A DNA stretch of 64,000 nucleotides from Piromyces finnis (taxonomy: Eukaryota; Neocallimastigomycota; Neocallimastigomycetes; Neocallimastigales; Neocallimastigaceae), in the NCBI GenBank assembly GCA_002104945.1, contig MCFH01000022.1, positions 434,001 to 498,000 of the forward strand, in the 5' to 3' direction. Both the position numbers and the translations under genes were made by a program. The notes under the pieces were generated by a model. The model was not told the origin of the DNA, did not search any database, and saw only the letters and a list, made by a program, of their open reading frames with translations. Positions 1 through 12,700 of the stretch are shown piece by piece. The number at the start of each line of letters is the position of its first letter. The stretch's first letter is position 1.

Positions 1-1493
1 ATATCATCAGTATCAAAAAAATTGCTACAAAAACAGCATCTTTTATCAACATTTTTTTCCATATCAACATCATAATTATCTATTGAAATATTTTCTTTGA
101 TATCTTCATTATCTTTATTATTATTCTCATTTTCTATTTGATTTTCTTTAAATTCATTTTTTATACTATCTAAGTTAAAAATACTAGTATTATTATTTTC
201 GCCATTATTATTACTACTATTATTATTATTGTTGTTGTTGTTGTTACTATTTTTATTTATTGATGTTACTTCAGACTGCATACTGTTCACTTTCTTTTTT
301 TTAAGATATATACTGCCTTTAAAAAAGTTACGATATTTCGAATTTTTGTCAAGAAATAATTTTTCTTTTTCCTCCTTTAGTTTTAAATAATGCTTTATTA
401 ATTCATCAATTTTTTCTAAGTAAGTTCTTTTAATTGATATACATTCTTTAAGATGTATTGCTTTTTCCTCATAAATTGGCCATGGTTTCAAACAACAAAA
501 GCATACATTTTGATTTAAAATAAAATTTATTTTTTCTTTAAAAAAAAAATGATCTGGTTCAATTTTTGAAAAACAATGTATAATATGTAAACATAAATCA
601 ATTATATTTGAAAAACTATTATCTTCCTCACAAATTTTACATTCAAATTGATTCTTATCACTTGGTAATCTTGATATATTTGTTGATTCTATATCATTAA
701 GGGTATTGGTAATAAATTCATTTTGAATGGTGTCAGTGTTAATATATTCATTAAGTTCTCTTTCCTTGTCTAATCTTTCATTACTATTATTATTTTTAAT
801 ATTCTTGTAAAATGATGAAATCTTCTTATCTTCTTTTTTTACACCAAAATTGGTTTTGCCATCTTTCCTAAGAGATGAATCAATACATAAATTTACATGT
901 TTTTCACGTTCGGACAAAGTATAAAAATCTAAACAAATATTGCATATTGGACATTTTTGTGATTCATATGTATATGTATTATCAGAAATCAAATCTTCAT
1001 TCTGTTTTCCTATATTAATATTTTCAATAGTGCTTTCATTTTTTTCATTGTTAACATTCTTTTCAATTAATACTTCATTATTATTAGAATTAAGTATATT
1101 ATTTTCCTGTTTTATATATTTTGATTCATCACCATTATACACATTTTCACTTTTATCTGTATTATTAGTATTTGAATTTACTTTCTTTTTTTCATTGTTT
1201 TTAAAAAAGGATAATGCAAAAAGATTTTGAGAACTTTTTTTATTTTTTTTATTTTTTTTATTTGAACTTAATTTTAGCTTTTTTCTATCCACTTTTATGG
1301 AAAGAACATCCTTCTTATTTTCAACAACCTTATTTAAAAAAAAAGGAGATCTTTTTAGATTATTATTTTCATTTTTTACACTATTCAGAGTATTTCGAAT
1401 ATTTGTATTATCTTCTAAATTATTAAATGAATTTCCTAATTTATCATCATCTTTTTCTATCAATTGTTTTTTAAAATCAAAATGTTCTTCCAT
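1..1493 (-). CDS. SLX4-like zinc-finger protein, 5' part (cut by window edge)
   Basis: The minus strand is open from an ATG at 1493 to the window edge without an intron or stop, about 497 codons, so the C-terminus lies outside. The N-terminus is Asn/Lys-rich and low complexity. Near residue 180 a C2HC finger begins CPIC, followed after 14 residues by HVNLC; the RExxHVNxCxD context resembles the UBZ4 fingers of SLX4 and FAN1-type DNA repair proteins. Three more CxxC-type clusters follow: CKIC with a trailing His/Cys pair, CFCC ending HLKEC, and CCFC near the edge. SLX4 is the scaffold for structure-specific nucleases in DNA repair. The family call rests on the finger context only; the diagnostic SAP and C-terminal SLX1-binding parts are not in view. 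It could be another multi-finger nuclear protein. Confidence 0.45.
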   Translation of the reverse strand, partial: MEEHFDFKKQLIEKDDDKLGNSFNNLEDNTNIRNTLNSVKNENNNLKRSPFFLNKVVENKKDVLSIKVDRKKLKLSSNKKNKKNKKSSQNLFALSFFKNNEKKKVNSNTNNTDKSENVYNGDESKYIKQENNILNSNNNEVLIEKNVNNEKNESTIENINIGKQNEDLISDNTYTYESQKCPICNICLDFYTLSEREKHVNLCIDSSLRKDGKTNFGVKKEDKKISSFYKNIKNNNSNERLDKERELNEYINTDTIQNEFITNTLNDIESTNISRLPSDKNQFECKICEEDNSFSNIIDLCLHIIHCFSKIEPDHFFFKEKINFILNQNVCFCCLKPWPIYEEKAIHLKECISIKRTYLEKIDELIKHYLKLKEEKEKLFLDKNSKYRNFFKGSIYLKKKKVNSMQSEVTSINKNSNNNNNNNNNSSNNNGENNNTSIFNLDSIKNEFKENQIENENNNKDNEDIKENISIDNYDVDMEKNVDKRCCFCSNFFDTDD

Positions 1494-1942
1494 TATAAAA
1501 TGAAGACAATTATATATTTTAATATTTTTATTGCATTTATTATTATTTTTTTTAATATCTTACTTTCTTATAATACTTATTAATAAAATTTATCTTTTTA
1601 TCAATTAAATTTTAATAAATTGGAAAGTAATTTAATTTCTAAACACAATATTCATAATTAAAAAAAAAATATTTCATTATTGTTACAGAATTAAAATTTT
1701 ATTTATATTATAAATTGAATAATTTACAAGGTTAGGAAATCATAAAAAAAAAAAAAAGATTTAATATTAATATTAAAAAAATCTTTTTAAGTATTAAATG
1801 ATTTGTAAATGAAACTTAATTATAATATATAATATTGTTAAGTATAAATAGATATTTTGTTATTTTATATATAATTAAATATTGAATCTTAATTGGTATA
1901 TATTTATTCAAAATCTTTATGTTTAGATGTGTAGGTTATATT
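1494..1942. other. Intergenic between SLX4-like gene and CFAP57
   Basis: AT-rich spacer holding the 5' flank of the minus-strand gene to its left and the 3' flank of CFAP57. An imperfect inverted repeat lies at about 1752-1790 (A-run, GATTT, AATATT core, AAATC, T-run). No coding signal is seen. Confidence 0.6.
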
Positions 1943-4900
1943 TTAAAAGTTTGAACTTAAAAGTAAGTCTGTTTCTTTCTTACTCAAAGAACTAGTATCT
2001 ACATCGCATATTAATATTTTATTAGTTTTAGGATCAACCGTTATATTAAATTCGACATCTTCTTTTAGATCATCATTTTTATCATTTGATTCACTTAATA
2101 CTTTATTATTATCGACATTTTCTTTAAACGAGTTTTCCTTATTTCCTTTTTTGGTAAATGATACTTGTTTTTGCTTCTTATTATTAATACCAAGGTCTTT
2201 TTTATTAACAGATACATTCGTTATAATACTTGATTTTCTTGAAATTTCTGGTAATAATTTTGGTTGTTCTAATCGTTTGTATAATTTTCGTTGAGTAAGT
2301 GTACTTATTTGTTTATTATATTTATCTATTTCTTTCTCTAAATCAGAAATCTGAATTCTTTTCTCAATAACTTCTTTTCTCAAATTATTTATTTCTCTAT
2401 TCAATTGAAATTTTTTGATATATAAACCAACAAATTAAAAAAAAAAAATTATATTTGTAATAATAATAATATAAATTAGAATCAATAATTACCCAATAAT
2501 AATATTTCCTTCATTAATTGTGTTTCTATTTTCATTATTTCTTTTATTTTCAATGTTTCTTATTTTCTTTTTAAGCATATCTACTGTACATTGATAGAAA
2601 TTGTATTTTTTCATCATATTCTTTTCATCATCAAATTTATATGGATCAAACATTGAATTATTATCAAAAAATGAATGATGGAATGCCAATACATGTTTCT
2701 TTATTAATTCATAATATTTATTTATTAGAATTGTAGTTTTTATTAATATTTAGTATTATATAAATTTTTTTAACAATTTATAGGAATAAATAATATTTTC
2801 CTTAAATTAATACCTTCAATTTATGTGGATCATCTATATCCTTTCGAGCTTCAATTAATTTTTGCCTAATTTTTTTCAATAATTTCGCATAAAAGTTAGA
2901 AATATCATTATATTCTTTAAATTCATCTTTTTTAGAATAAAATTTTATTTGAACATTTTTCTTTTGAGAGTCCAATAAGATATATTGATATTGATAATCA
3001 TGTAACTCATCAGACATTTGCTATTAAATTAAAATAATATAATTTAAAAAATTATTAGTAGTTAATAATATATGTGGATTCATTAAAAATAAATATATTA
3101 TTATAAATTATGTATTTAAAGATATTATATATTTACTGAATACTGGGTAGTGAATTTCACTAGTTCATTTTGTCTAGGCTCTATCTGCTTTTTTAATTCT
3201 GAAAGTTTATATTCTAAAACGAATTTAAATTTTTCTAATTCATGATTCTTCTTTTGAAGATCATAAATTCTTTTTTCTTTTTCATGAATAGTATCATCAC
3301 GATTATTCATCTATATAAATATATTTTCAATAAATTATTTTTATTAATAAATGATAAATAATCATATATTGAATATTATTGAAAATAATATGGTTTAATA
3401 ATAATTCTATTTTTAAATATATTTACTTCTTGTTTAACATTTTCAATATCATTTTCAAGATTATGTATAATATTTTGTAGTTTTTTTTCTTCTAAACTAA
3501 CTGTAGCCAAATTTTGTTTATGGTAATTAATTTCTTTAATTATTTCATTATATTGGTTTTTCATATCAAGATTTTCTAGTTTAACTTTTTCTAAAAGTTC
3601 TTTCTCCTTTATAATTTTCTTTTCAAATATATATTGAATTTTTAATGTATCCTTTTCAATATTATCATCAATTTCTATTAAACTTTCATTATAATTTTGT
3701 TCATTATCCTTTATTTCTTTTTTTAACTAAAAATTAATATATAGTTTTGAATAATTAAATATGCAAATTTTTATTATCTAATGATATATTTAATAAAATT
3801 ATTATTTATTTATTAATCCGTACTGCTATTATTTCTTTATTTTTTTCATTAATCTTTCTTTGATAATATTCCTTAAGATATTTTATTTTATTCACATGTT
3901 GATCCTTTATCCTTTCAATTTCTTCTTTCCAATTTGATTCAACTCTTTCAATTTCTTTTTCAAGTTTATTATATTTCGTATTTTCATTATTTAATTTAAT
4001 TTTATAGTTTGCTTTTATATCCTATAACAATATAAACGGTTAATACATATTTTATTTATTTTTATTTTAATATATCGTTATTTTTTAAACTCACGTTAAT
4101 TTCTTTTTCTTTTTTTTCTTTATTATCGTATAATGTATTTTGATATTTAATATTATTTTCTGTTAGTTCGTTTTTAATTTTCTCAGAAATCTAATTTTTA
4201 ATTATAAAAGGAATAAATTTATTTTTAATTTTTAATATATATTAGTATATTAGTATAATTATGAATTACCAATTCATAATTTTTAACGTCCTTTTCATAA
4301 TTCTCATTAAGAATCTTTATATGCTCTTCATTCTCTTTCTTTTTTGATTCAAGTTCTTCGTCCTTCTTTTGAATCATTATCTATATCAATTATTATATTT
4401 TTTATTAATAATTTTTGATAATTATATCACTTTTAACAAAATCTATAAAATTAATATTTATAATATTATACATTGACTTTTTTCTTCAATTTATTAATAA
4501 TATCTGTTTTTGTTTGTAAATCTACTTTTGTTATAAGCATCTAATATTTTAAATTTTAACAAAACAATATTATAATTAATTATATGGAATAAAATTTAAT
4601 TATTATATTTTCAGATATTACTTCTTCCGAATAATATTTTTTTGCATTTTGTTTTTGGCTTAAAGAATTATCATATATTGAATTTTCTTTTAAACTAATA
4701 ATTGATAAACATCCATCTTCACTGCATGAGAATATTAAACTATCATCGTCTGAAATTGCTAATTTCGAAATTCTTTTGGAATGAACACTTATATCATAAT
4801 AGGATATTAATTGTTCATTATCTTTATTTATATGGATAATTCTGATTATTCCAGCATTTGTTGCTTTTATTATATTTTTAATATTCAATTATATTATTTA

Positions 4901-6162
4901 TCAATAAAATATCAAAATTAATCATTCATAATTTATTAATATCAATATATTTACTTACAGCCAATGATTATATTTCCTGAATTACTTATACATACTGTAT
5001 ATAAAAATATATATAAAGTGTTAACGTTTTAAAGTTACTATTATATAATAAATAACTATATTTAAATATTACAGTTGTTTAATTCAATTGATTGTGGTAT
5101 TTGACATAAAAGATCTTTATCATTAAATTTCTTTAAGTATATTATTTATATTAAAATATTAGATATTAGATTTAACTTTTTAATTTTAAACTGTATATTT
5201 AATTTTTAACTAATTAAAAATTTAATTCTTACCCATATTTTCCCTTCTTTTTCTGAAATATAAAGATATTTATATTTCGGTGTAAATACACCACTTATAA
5301 ATTGATGCCCTGGAATAGTTAATGTATTTTCCTTTTTTTTTTCATTAATACTCCATACACATATAGTACCTTCTGTATCACATGAAAAAAGCTTAAGATC
5401 ATTATTAGACCAATATATACATCTTACTTTAGATGCATGACCACGAATAATCCATAAGATACTATAAGTCCAAGATGAATAAATTTGGATTGTTGATCCA
5501 TGAGTTACAGCAAAGAACTATTTGTATTATATATTTTTATAATTATATTGTATTAATATTATATATTTTCATAGAAAATATTATAAATAAAATTATTATC
5601 ATTTATGTACCTGACCACCATGACTAAATTTACACTTTAAAAATAAAATATATTGAATGAAAGAAAAGAAATAATAATGTTATTTTTATTCTATTTATAT
5701 TATATTATAATATTTGAAATAAAAAATTGTAATATTATATAATTACTTGTCTACATCCTATAATATTTGCTGACCAATGTTCATAAAAATCATTATGAAG
5801 AATTGTCATAATTTTTATAGAATTATTGAAACCAACTAAAATAAATAAACCGTTTGGATGCAATGATAAACTATTGATATTATTAATCATATTTTATTTT
5901 AAAATTATTTTAAGTTCATTATTTTCAACAAATAATGTTTTAATGACTATTAATTATATTAATCATTTTCTTTACTAACCATACAGGTTCTTGATCATAT
6001 TGCTTTATTACTTCTACAAAATTTTCTCTATAGTTCCATATTCTTATAGTTTTATCCGTACTACATGTAACTATAATTGGTTTCCAAATGCATGTATCCA
6101 TATCAATAATGGAACCATTATGGAAAGGTTGAATAAGATGTTCATATCCTTGATCAATATTC

Positions 6163-6259
<97 letters not shown>

Positions 6260-7687
6260 GTTATTATTATTATTATTATTATTGTTATTATTATTATTAT
6301 TATTATTATTTAAAAAAAAATTGAAAAAAATATGAGACATACTTTTTCAATATCAACATAAACTTGAATATAATAAACTTGATTATTTTCTAGAGTAACA
6401 AGTAATCCTTTTTTATTAACATGTACTGCAATTGTTTTAACAGCTGAATTTTCTAATGTTTCATCATGATTTTTTCTATAATAACCCATATTATCTTCTA
6501 TCTTTTCAAAAACTGAAATAACTCCTGAGCCATTACCAATTGCAAATCCTGTAGAAAATGGTACTATTGCTGTAATTTTTACTTGTTTAGCGTATTGTTC
6601 AGATAAAATTTGTTCACGACTTGAACTAATATCAATAGTTGAAATAAATTCGCCATTCTCATAAATTAATATTTTTTCATTTTCTGTTCCTATAATAATT
6701 CTACTTTTACTAACCCATGTATGGCATACACATTTATATTCAGTTCTAATTTGATTAACCAATTTTAATGTATTTTCTACATAACGATAAACTCTTAGAA
6801 TTGATGATCCAATTACGGATATTAATACTAAAGATGTTTCATAATTATTAACAGCAACTTGTAAAATTTCACCTCCATAATTATTTGAAGTTTTAACAAC
6901 ACCCAATTTTTTTCCTTTATTCCATAACCAAAAATACAAAAACCTAAAATTTAATATATAATAGAATATTCAATTTCTATATCTTTTTTTTTTTTTCTTT
7001 ATGACTTTCCTAAATTATTATATATTTTTAATAATAATAATAATAATAGTAAAAGTAAATACCAATCAGGACCACCAGATTGTGCTAATATACAAGCTTT
7101 ATCATTTGAAAAAATAATATCAATAAATTCCTAGTATTAAAAAAAAAAGTACAAAATATAATATATATTTAAACATTTAAAATTTGATGGGAAAAAAAAA
7201 ATGTATGAGTTAAATATATATCATATATAAAAATAAATAATATACAGAAGATGTATCATTTCCATATAAAATTTTTTTCTTTCTTGGACTATTGATATCA
7301 AATATTTCTATTAATGGTATATTTTCACATGTCCTCATAGCAACAGCAATATATGGATAGCATACTTCCATTACATTTATATTATATTTTGTATTATCTT
7401 GAAGTATTTTATTTAAAAGGGATTCATCTTTTTGCGGAGAACCTTCATTTAAAAAATCAAAATAATAATTATATGAATATATTGGTATAAACGTTTGTGT
7501 TTGACTTTCCTTATTGTATAAAACAAAATTAGATCCAGCTATATATAAAACTGTTGAATCTTCTAAACATGCTATACTTTTCTTATAATATTAACAATAT
7601 ATTAAAATATTAATTAAATCATATTTTGTTGATGATTATTGATTATATTTAAATTTATAATTACTTTAATATTATTTTGAATACCAT
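1943..7687 (-). CDS. CFAP57: Cilia- and flagella-associated protein 57 (WDR65), many exons
   Basis: CFAP57 is an axonemal WD40/coiled-coil protein linked to assembly of inner-arm dyneins on the flagellum. Reading order on the minus strand: exon 7687-7665, exon 7576-7246 ([16 protein letters not shown], the family N-terminus), 7130-7063, 6943-6343 (LWNKGK and further WD blades), 6161-5980 (DKTIRIWNY), 5870-5747, a 24-base exon 5635-5612, then WD exons between about 5520 and 4610. From about 4550 to the stop at 1943-1945 the exons encode Lys/Glu-rich coiled coil, as in the family. The last exon 2404-1943 ends in a hydrophilic tail. Phases agree across every junction checked. An (ATT)n tract fills the intron 6342-6162. 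The first exon is only 23 bases, so an upstream 5' exon cannot be excluded. Middle and 3' exon borders are approximate. Confidence 0.88.
6165..6311. repeat. (TTA)n microsatellite in a CFAP57 intron
   Basis: About 147 bases of nearly pure TTA repeat (AAT on the transcribed strand), with two G interruptions. It lies between the exon ending at 6343 and the one beginning at 6161. Poly-Asn or poly-Leu readings across it are repeat artefacts. Confidence 0.95.
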
Positions 7688-8593
7688 AGATAAAGCTTTT
7701 TTTATTATATAAGAAAATAATATATATGTAATGATTAAAAAAATAATAATAATAAATAATAGTTATTATTTTTTCTCTTTTCAAATAATGTTGATATTTT
7801 TAAATTTTTATATGAACCTCTGTGAAACAGAAAATGGTTTATTTTTTAATTTTGAAAAGTTTGTCATTTCCATTTTGAATAATATTATTTTTTTTATTTT
7901 TTTATACTTATATTAATTATTATTGTATTATATCATATTTCTTTACTTTGAAATGTTATGAATATAAATAAAAAAAAAAAAAAAAAAAGGATTTAATTCC
8001 AATAATATATTCAAAAAATTAAAAGATGAAAAATGTAAATTAATTTATCAGAGACACTTTCATTATTATTTAAACTTTTTAAAAATATTTTTTTGATTTT
8101 TTATTTAATTCCTCGGAATATTATATAGTTTTATAATAAATAAAGTTGATAATTAATTAATGAAAAGTTGTAAGCGAAAATGAATAATTTTAACCACATT
8201 TTCAAATGATAGAGAAAAGTGGAGAAACAAAACAAGTTCTGGTATTCAATTTTTATATTTATATTTATACTTAAATTCATTTATATTCTAATAAAATTAT
8301 TAATGTTTATTATTTAATATTTATAATATTTATGAAATAAATAACAAAATCTATAATTAACTTTTCAATGTAAAAATTGAAATTACTAAAATATTAATAA
8401 TGAATCTATTGTTATCATTGAATGTAATGTAATATCTTCCTTAAAAAATAATATACTATTTATATATTAAAATCAAAAATAAAAAAAAATAGTAATAATA
8501 AATATTAAAATCATTTAATATATATAAATAACTAAATTGATAATATAATAAACTTGAATGGTAATTAATAAAGGAATAAACCATTAATCCAGC
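7688..8593. other. Intergenic between CFAP57 and NLE1
   Basis: About 0.9 kb of AT-rich sequence with poly(A)/poly(T) runs, for example an A-run at 7970-7988. It holds the CFAP57 5' flank and the NLE1 3' flank. No gene is recognised. Confidence 0.6.
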
Positions 8594-11421
8594 TCAGTTT
8601 TTCCAACTATAGAAAATATTATATAATAATAATATATTTTAAGTATTTTAATTAGTATATATTGATTTAATTTTTTAACTATAAAAGATATATTTAAATT
8701 ATTCTCTCCTCTTTTTTTTTTTTTCTTCATAGGTAAATGAACTTACATCTTTAATTTACGATCTCTTCCTCCACTAGCAACTTTATCACCTCGAGGACTC
8801 CAATCTACACTAAAGACTTCATCTTGATGTCCAGGTAAATCAAACTTTAATTTTTTGTTTTTAAGATCCCAAATCTTTAATGTAGAATCTTTACTACCAC
8901 TTAATAACATTCTACTATCAGATGACCAACAAACTTGATAAACAGCACCAACATGACCACGTAATGTAGTAAGGAATCTTTATAATATTATTATAATTTT
9001 AAATATTAATGAATATAATTGTAGATAGATTTTTTAAGATTATTTGTTTTTATGGTACTTACTTTCCTGTTTTACCATCCCATAATTTAATAGATTTATC
9101 GAAACTTGCACTTGCAATTAAACGACCATCTGGAGAGTAACTTACATGATTTACTGGTTGTTGATGACCTATACATATAAATCATAAATATTATTTTAAT
9201 AAATAATTTATTAAACTTGATTAAAATAGAATTAATATTCCATAAAAAAAAAAAAAGCATCTTTTAATTACCAGTCATTCTAGCAATTGGTCTCTTATTT
9301 TTAGATGGTTCCCATAAAAACATTGTAAAATCATCTGAACATGAAACTAATCTTTCTGGTTCCTTCTTTTTGACTTCTAAATATCTTTGAAGTGCAGCTT
9401 GTTGTGCTGTATTTAAATATATATGAATTAAACTAAATAAGTTCATTTTCAATAGAAATATTATTATAATAATTTATATACCTGCTTCCTTTGTTGAATA
9501 ATGTGTTCCTTTATGATCAAAACAACCGCTTCTGAGAATAAATTCAGTACTTAAAGTAAGATGATTAACCTTTAGGTTGTTATAATTAAATTATAAAATT
9601 TAATTATGATGTTAAAACTATTTATTTCTTTCTTATAATAATAATTTATTAAATTTTCTTTTAAATTCTTACCCAGTGACCATGACCATCTAACGATCTA
9701 ACAAGTTTTCCCTATTTATATACATTTTATAATTTATTGATTTGATTTTAAAAATAAAAAAAACGATTTAATATTAAAAAAATTAATATTAAAAAAAAAA
9801 AAAGAATATTTAAAATATTATTATTAAGATTTACTAACATCCTTAGCATCCCAAACTTTAATTGTTTTATCTCTTGATGCTGAATAAATTAAACCTTCAC
9901 CACCCCATTTAACACACATTACTGGGGCAGTATGAGTACCAAAAGTCATTAAAACTTTTCTAGTCTTAGCATCCCATATTTTTACTGTACCATCCTTTGA
10001 TGAACTAGCAAATCTATTACATTCAGCATTACTGTTTTGCATTTAAATATTATTTTTATTTTTAAAAGATGATTAATTATTTTATTTTATTAATATATAT
10101 ATATATATATTAATATTATTACCTGTGCATTGGTTCCCATGAAATACTAGTAATACAATTTCTGTGAGCTTTAAGGGCATCGCCAATTGCTTTACCAGTT
10201 TTTGGATTCCATAATCTTATCTGATATTAAAAATATAATTAATTAATATATCATAATGATTTATACAAAATATATATATATATAATTAATATTTTAAATA
10301 CTTACAGTTTTATCCATACTACCTGAGGCTAAAATATTACCATCTGGAGACCAAGCAACAGTTTCTACCCAATTTGTGTGACCAGTTAATGTAAATTGTG
10401 GAGTTTCGGTATTTAAATCCCAGATTCTTACAGTTTTATCACCTTTTATATTTATTAATATATATTTGAATTATAAATAAAACTTCTTTTCTTATAATAA
10501 TAAATTAAAATAAATTCTAATTACCTGAACCAGAAGCTAATTGAGAACCATCTGGACTGAATACAACAGATAATATAGCTTCGGTATGACCTTTTTTTTA
10601 TGATTTTTATTTTTTAAAAATTAATTCGAATTTCCAATTTATAAAAATTTAAATTTCAAGAATATTTATTAAAAAAGTTTTTTTTTTTTTTTTTTTTTTT
10701 CAATTTCTTTTATTAACCTGATAATGTAGAAGAACAACGAGTAACAGCTCTAACTTTAAAAACAGCTTGTGGTTGATATAAAATTTTAATAACATTTTCA
10801 GTGGATTTATTTTGACCTTTGATAACATCTTTGTAAATTCCCGATATAATTTCTTGTTCATCGACAAAGAAAGAATATGGTAATGGATCATCCTAGTTCA
10901 TATATAAAAGCATTATTATAATATAGTCTATTAATAATCTTATTTGGAATAATAACAACAACAATAATAATAATAATAACTATAAGTATGTTTTGTATTA
11001 TAATTTTCAAAGGGTTTGAATTTTTAATGCTTTTAATGATATTCAATTTACTAAAATTTCAATAAAATTATAAAATTTATAAATGCTTCTAAATAAATTA
11101 TCCCTCATTAAAAAGATAAAACAAGACAAATTATTTAAAATTTTAAATCTTTGAATATTCTCTTTAAATTAACCCTTTATTCATATATTAGTATTTTTAT
11201 AAACTAGAAATATTTACTTCTTGATTTAATAATTGATTTAATAAAAGTTGTAATTCCTCTGTAGTTGTTGCAATAGGTAAATTTAAAGCTGGAGTTTCAA
11301 AGTCACCTTCAGCACTTTGAAATTGTGCTACAATATGTCCTGTTGGTTGTTCCTCTTCTGGAACACTATTTTTAGCATTTGGATTTAAAGGTCTCTTTTC
11401 ATGAAACTTTGTTTCTCCCAT
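8594..11421 (-). CDS. NLE1: Notchless/Rsa4, 60S ribosome assembly WD40 protein
   Basis: Rsa4/NLE1 binds the AAA ATPase Rea1/Midasin through its N-terminal NLE (MIDO) domain and drives remodelling of pre-60S particles in the nucleus. Exon 1 (11421-11218) holds the NLE start ([13 protein letters not shown], then [13 protein letters not shown]). Exon 2 from 10892 continues it ([15 protein letters not shown]) and reaches the first blade. Later exons carry the eight-bladed propeller, with typical words [44 protein letters not shown] and RMTGH. The coding end is not the apparent stop at 8743. A GTAAGT donor just before it splices to a 13-base last exon, 8606-8594, which gives the expected LKIWKN end. 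Total length is close to the family's usual 480 or so residues. A CCAAT element lies about 210 bases upstream. Confidence 0.92.
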
Positions 11422-11847
11422 TTTTTTTTTTTTTTTTGTTTAAATATTAATAATAGACAAACTAAATATAATAATGATAAATATAATACCAGTAATATTT
11501 ATAAAATAATAAAAAAAAATAATTATTTAATTATATAATAATATAATTAATAACTATTGTTTAAAAATTATTAAAATTTAAAATTACTGTTAAAAAAAAA
11601 AAGTAAATTATAAAATATAAAATTTTTATTTCATTTGGCCAATCAAAACCTCAATTTCAATTTTTAAAAATTTCTAATATTAAATTTTAAATTATTTATT
11701 AAAATTTTTATTTAGGATAAATAATGGTTTTATTATAATAGAGTAATTAACATTTTTCTTTAATAAATATTTATGAATTTTCTAAATTGAATTTAAATTA
11801 AATTGTAAATAGTCTATAATGTTTTTAATGTTTTATCTATAATCAAC
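11422..11847. promoter_or_regulatory. NLE1 promoter region with CCAAT box
   Basis: This is the 5' flank of NLE1 and the 3' flank of the next minus-strand gene. It contains TTTGGCCAATCA at 11634-11645, which matches the NF-Y/HAP-complex CCAAT consensus (GGCCAATCA). The same 12 bases recur at 12951-12962. The rest is A/T runs. Confidence 0.5.
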
Positions 11848-12700
11848 TTAATCAGAATCGTTGTTATAGTAATCATCATCCTTTTCTATGTTTTTTGGTT
11901 TTCCTTTCTTTTCTTTCTTCATGTAATTTAATATCTTTTTTTTTTTTTTTTTTTTTTTGTGAAATGAAATAATGAATTAAAATAAATAAAAAGTTTAGTT
12001 ATTTAATTTTTTTTTTAATATTAATTATATTAGAAATTATTAAATAATATTTACTTCATTTATATTATCATTTTGTTTTTCGGATGATAATGAGGTAGTA
12101 AAGTAAGAAAAATTAAAATCTTCATTTTCAGCTTCAATATTGGCTTTATTTTCATGACGTTCTATAGTAATTTAAATTTATATAAAAATTAATTATATTA
12201 TTTTAATTATTTCATTTAATTTTATTTATCTTTTAAATAATTATATAATCTTTTAATTTCTGATTAACCAATATATTTCTTAAATTATACATACTTAATG
12301 GATTAATTGATATTTCTTCTATATATCTTTCTTTTTCTTTAAGTTCTATATTTTGTTTTATTTGATTCTTTTTAAATTTTCTTAAACTAGATTTTGTTCC
12401 TGCTACTGACTTTCTCTTTTTAATTTTTTTTGCTGTGGTGGTTGGGATATCTTTGCTACTTGATTCCTTACTTACTATATTTGAAGTGATTTTTTTTGAA
12501 ATTGGATTTGATGAGGAATTTAATCCTTTATTTTTTTTTGTTTCCTTTAAAAGTTGATTTAAAGCTAAAAAAAAAAGAATAAATTAAAATTATTTATAAA
12601 AATAGGAATATTAATTTTTAATATTCCCTTACAATAAGAAATACGTTTAAAACAATTTTATAATAGAGAGCTAACCTTTTTTGGATAATGCTAAAGACAT
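11848..12700 (-). CDS. Small lysine-rich protein, probably nuclear; not recognised
   Basis: Four exons join in frame. A short first exon, MSLALSKK, starts at ATG 12700 and splices after AAAAAAG at about 12676. A Lys/Ser-rich exon follows (about 12566-12293, containing KKIKKRKSVAGTKSSLRKF), then an acidic/polar exon (about 12163-12055, containing EAENEDFNFSYF). The last exon gives ILNYMKKEKKGKPKN and an acidic DDDYYNNDSD end, with the stop at 11848. The product is about 160 residues, with no signal peptide or membrane segment. The basic stretches look like nuclear or nucleolar targeting. It lies next to NLE1 and shares its upstream region with the small basic protein at 13149. A ribosome-biogenesis role would fit the neighbours but is only inferred. 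Confidence 0.6.

Noticed and set aside
940-1503. Plus-strand hydrophobic ORFs
   Set aside because: Antisense of the Asn/Lys-rich SLX4-like gene, which is open for the full stretch.
5991-6340. Poly-Leu and poly-Asn ORFs on both strands
   Set aside because: They are readings of the (TTA)n intronic repeat plus parts of a CFAP57 exon in wrong frames.
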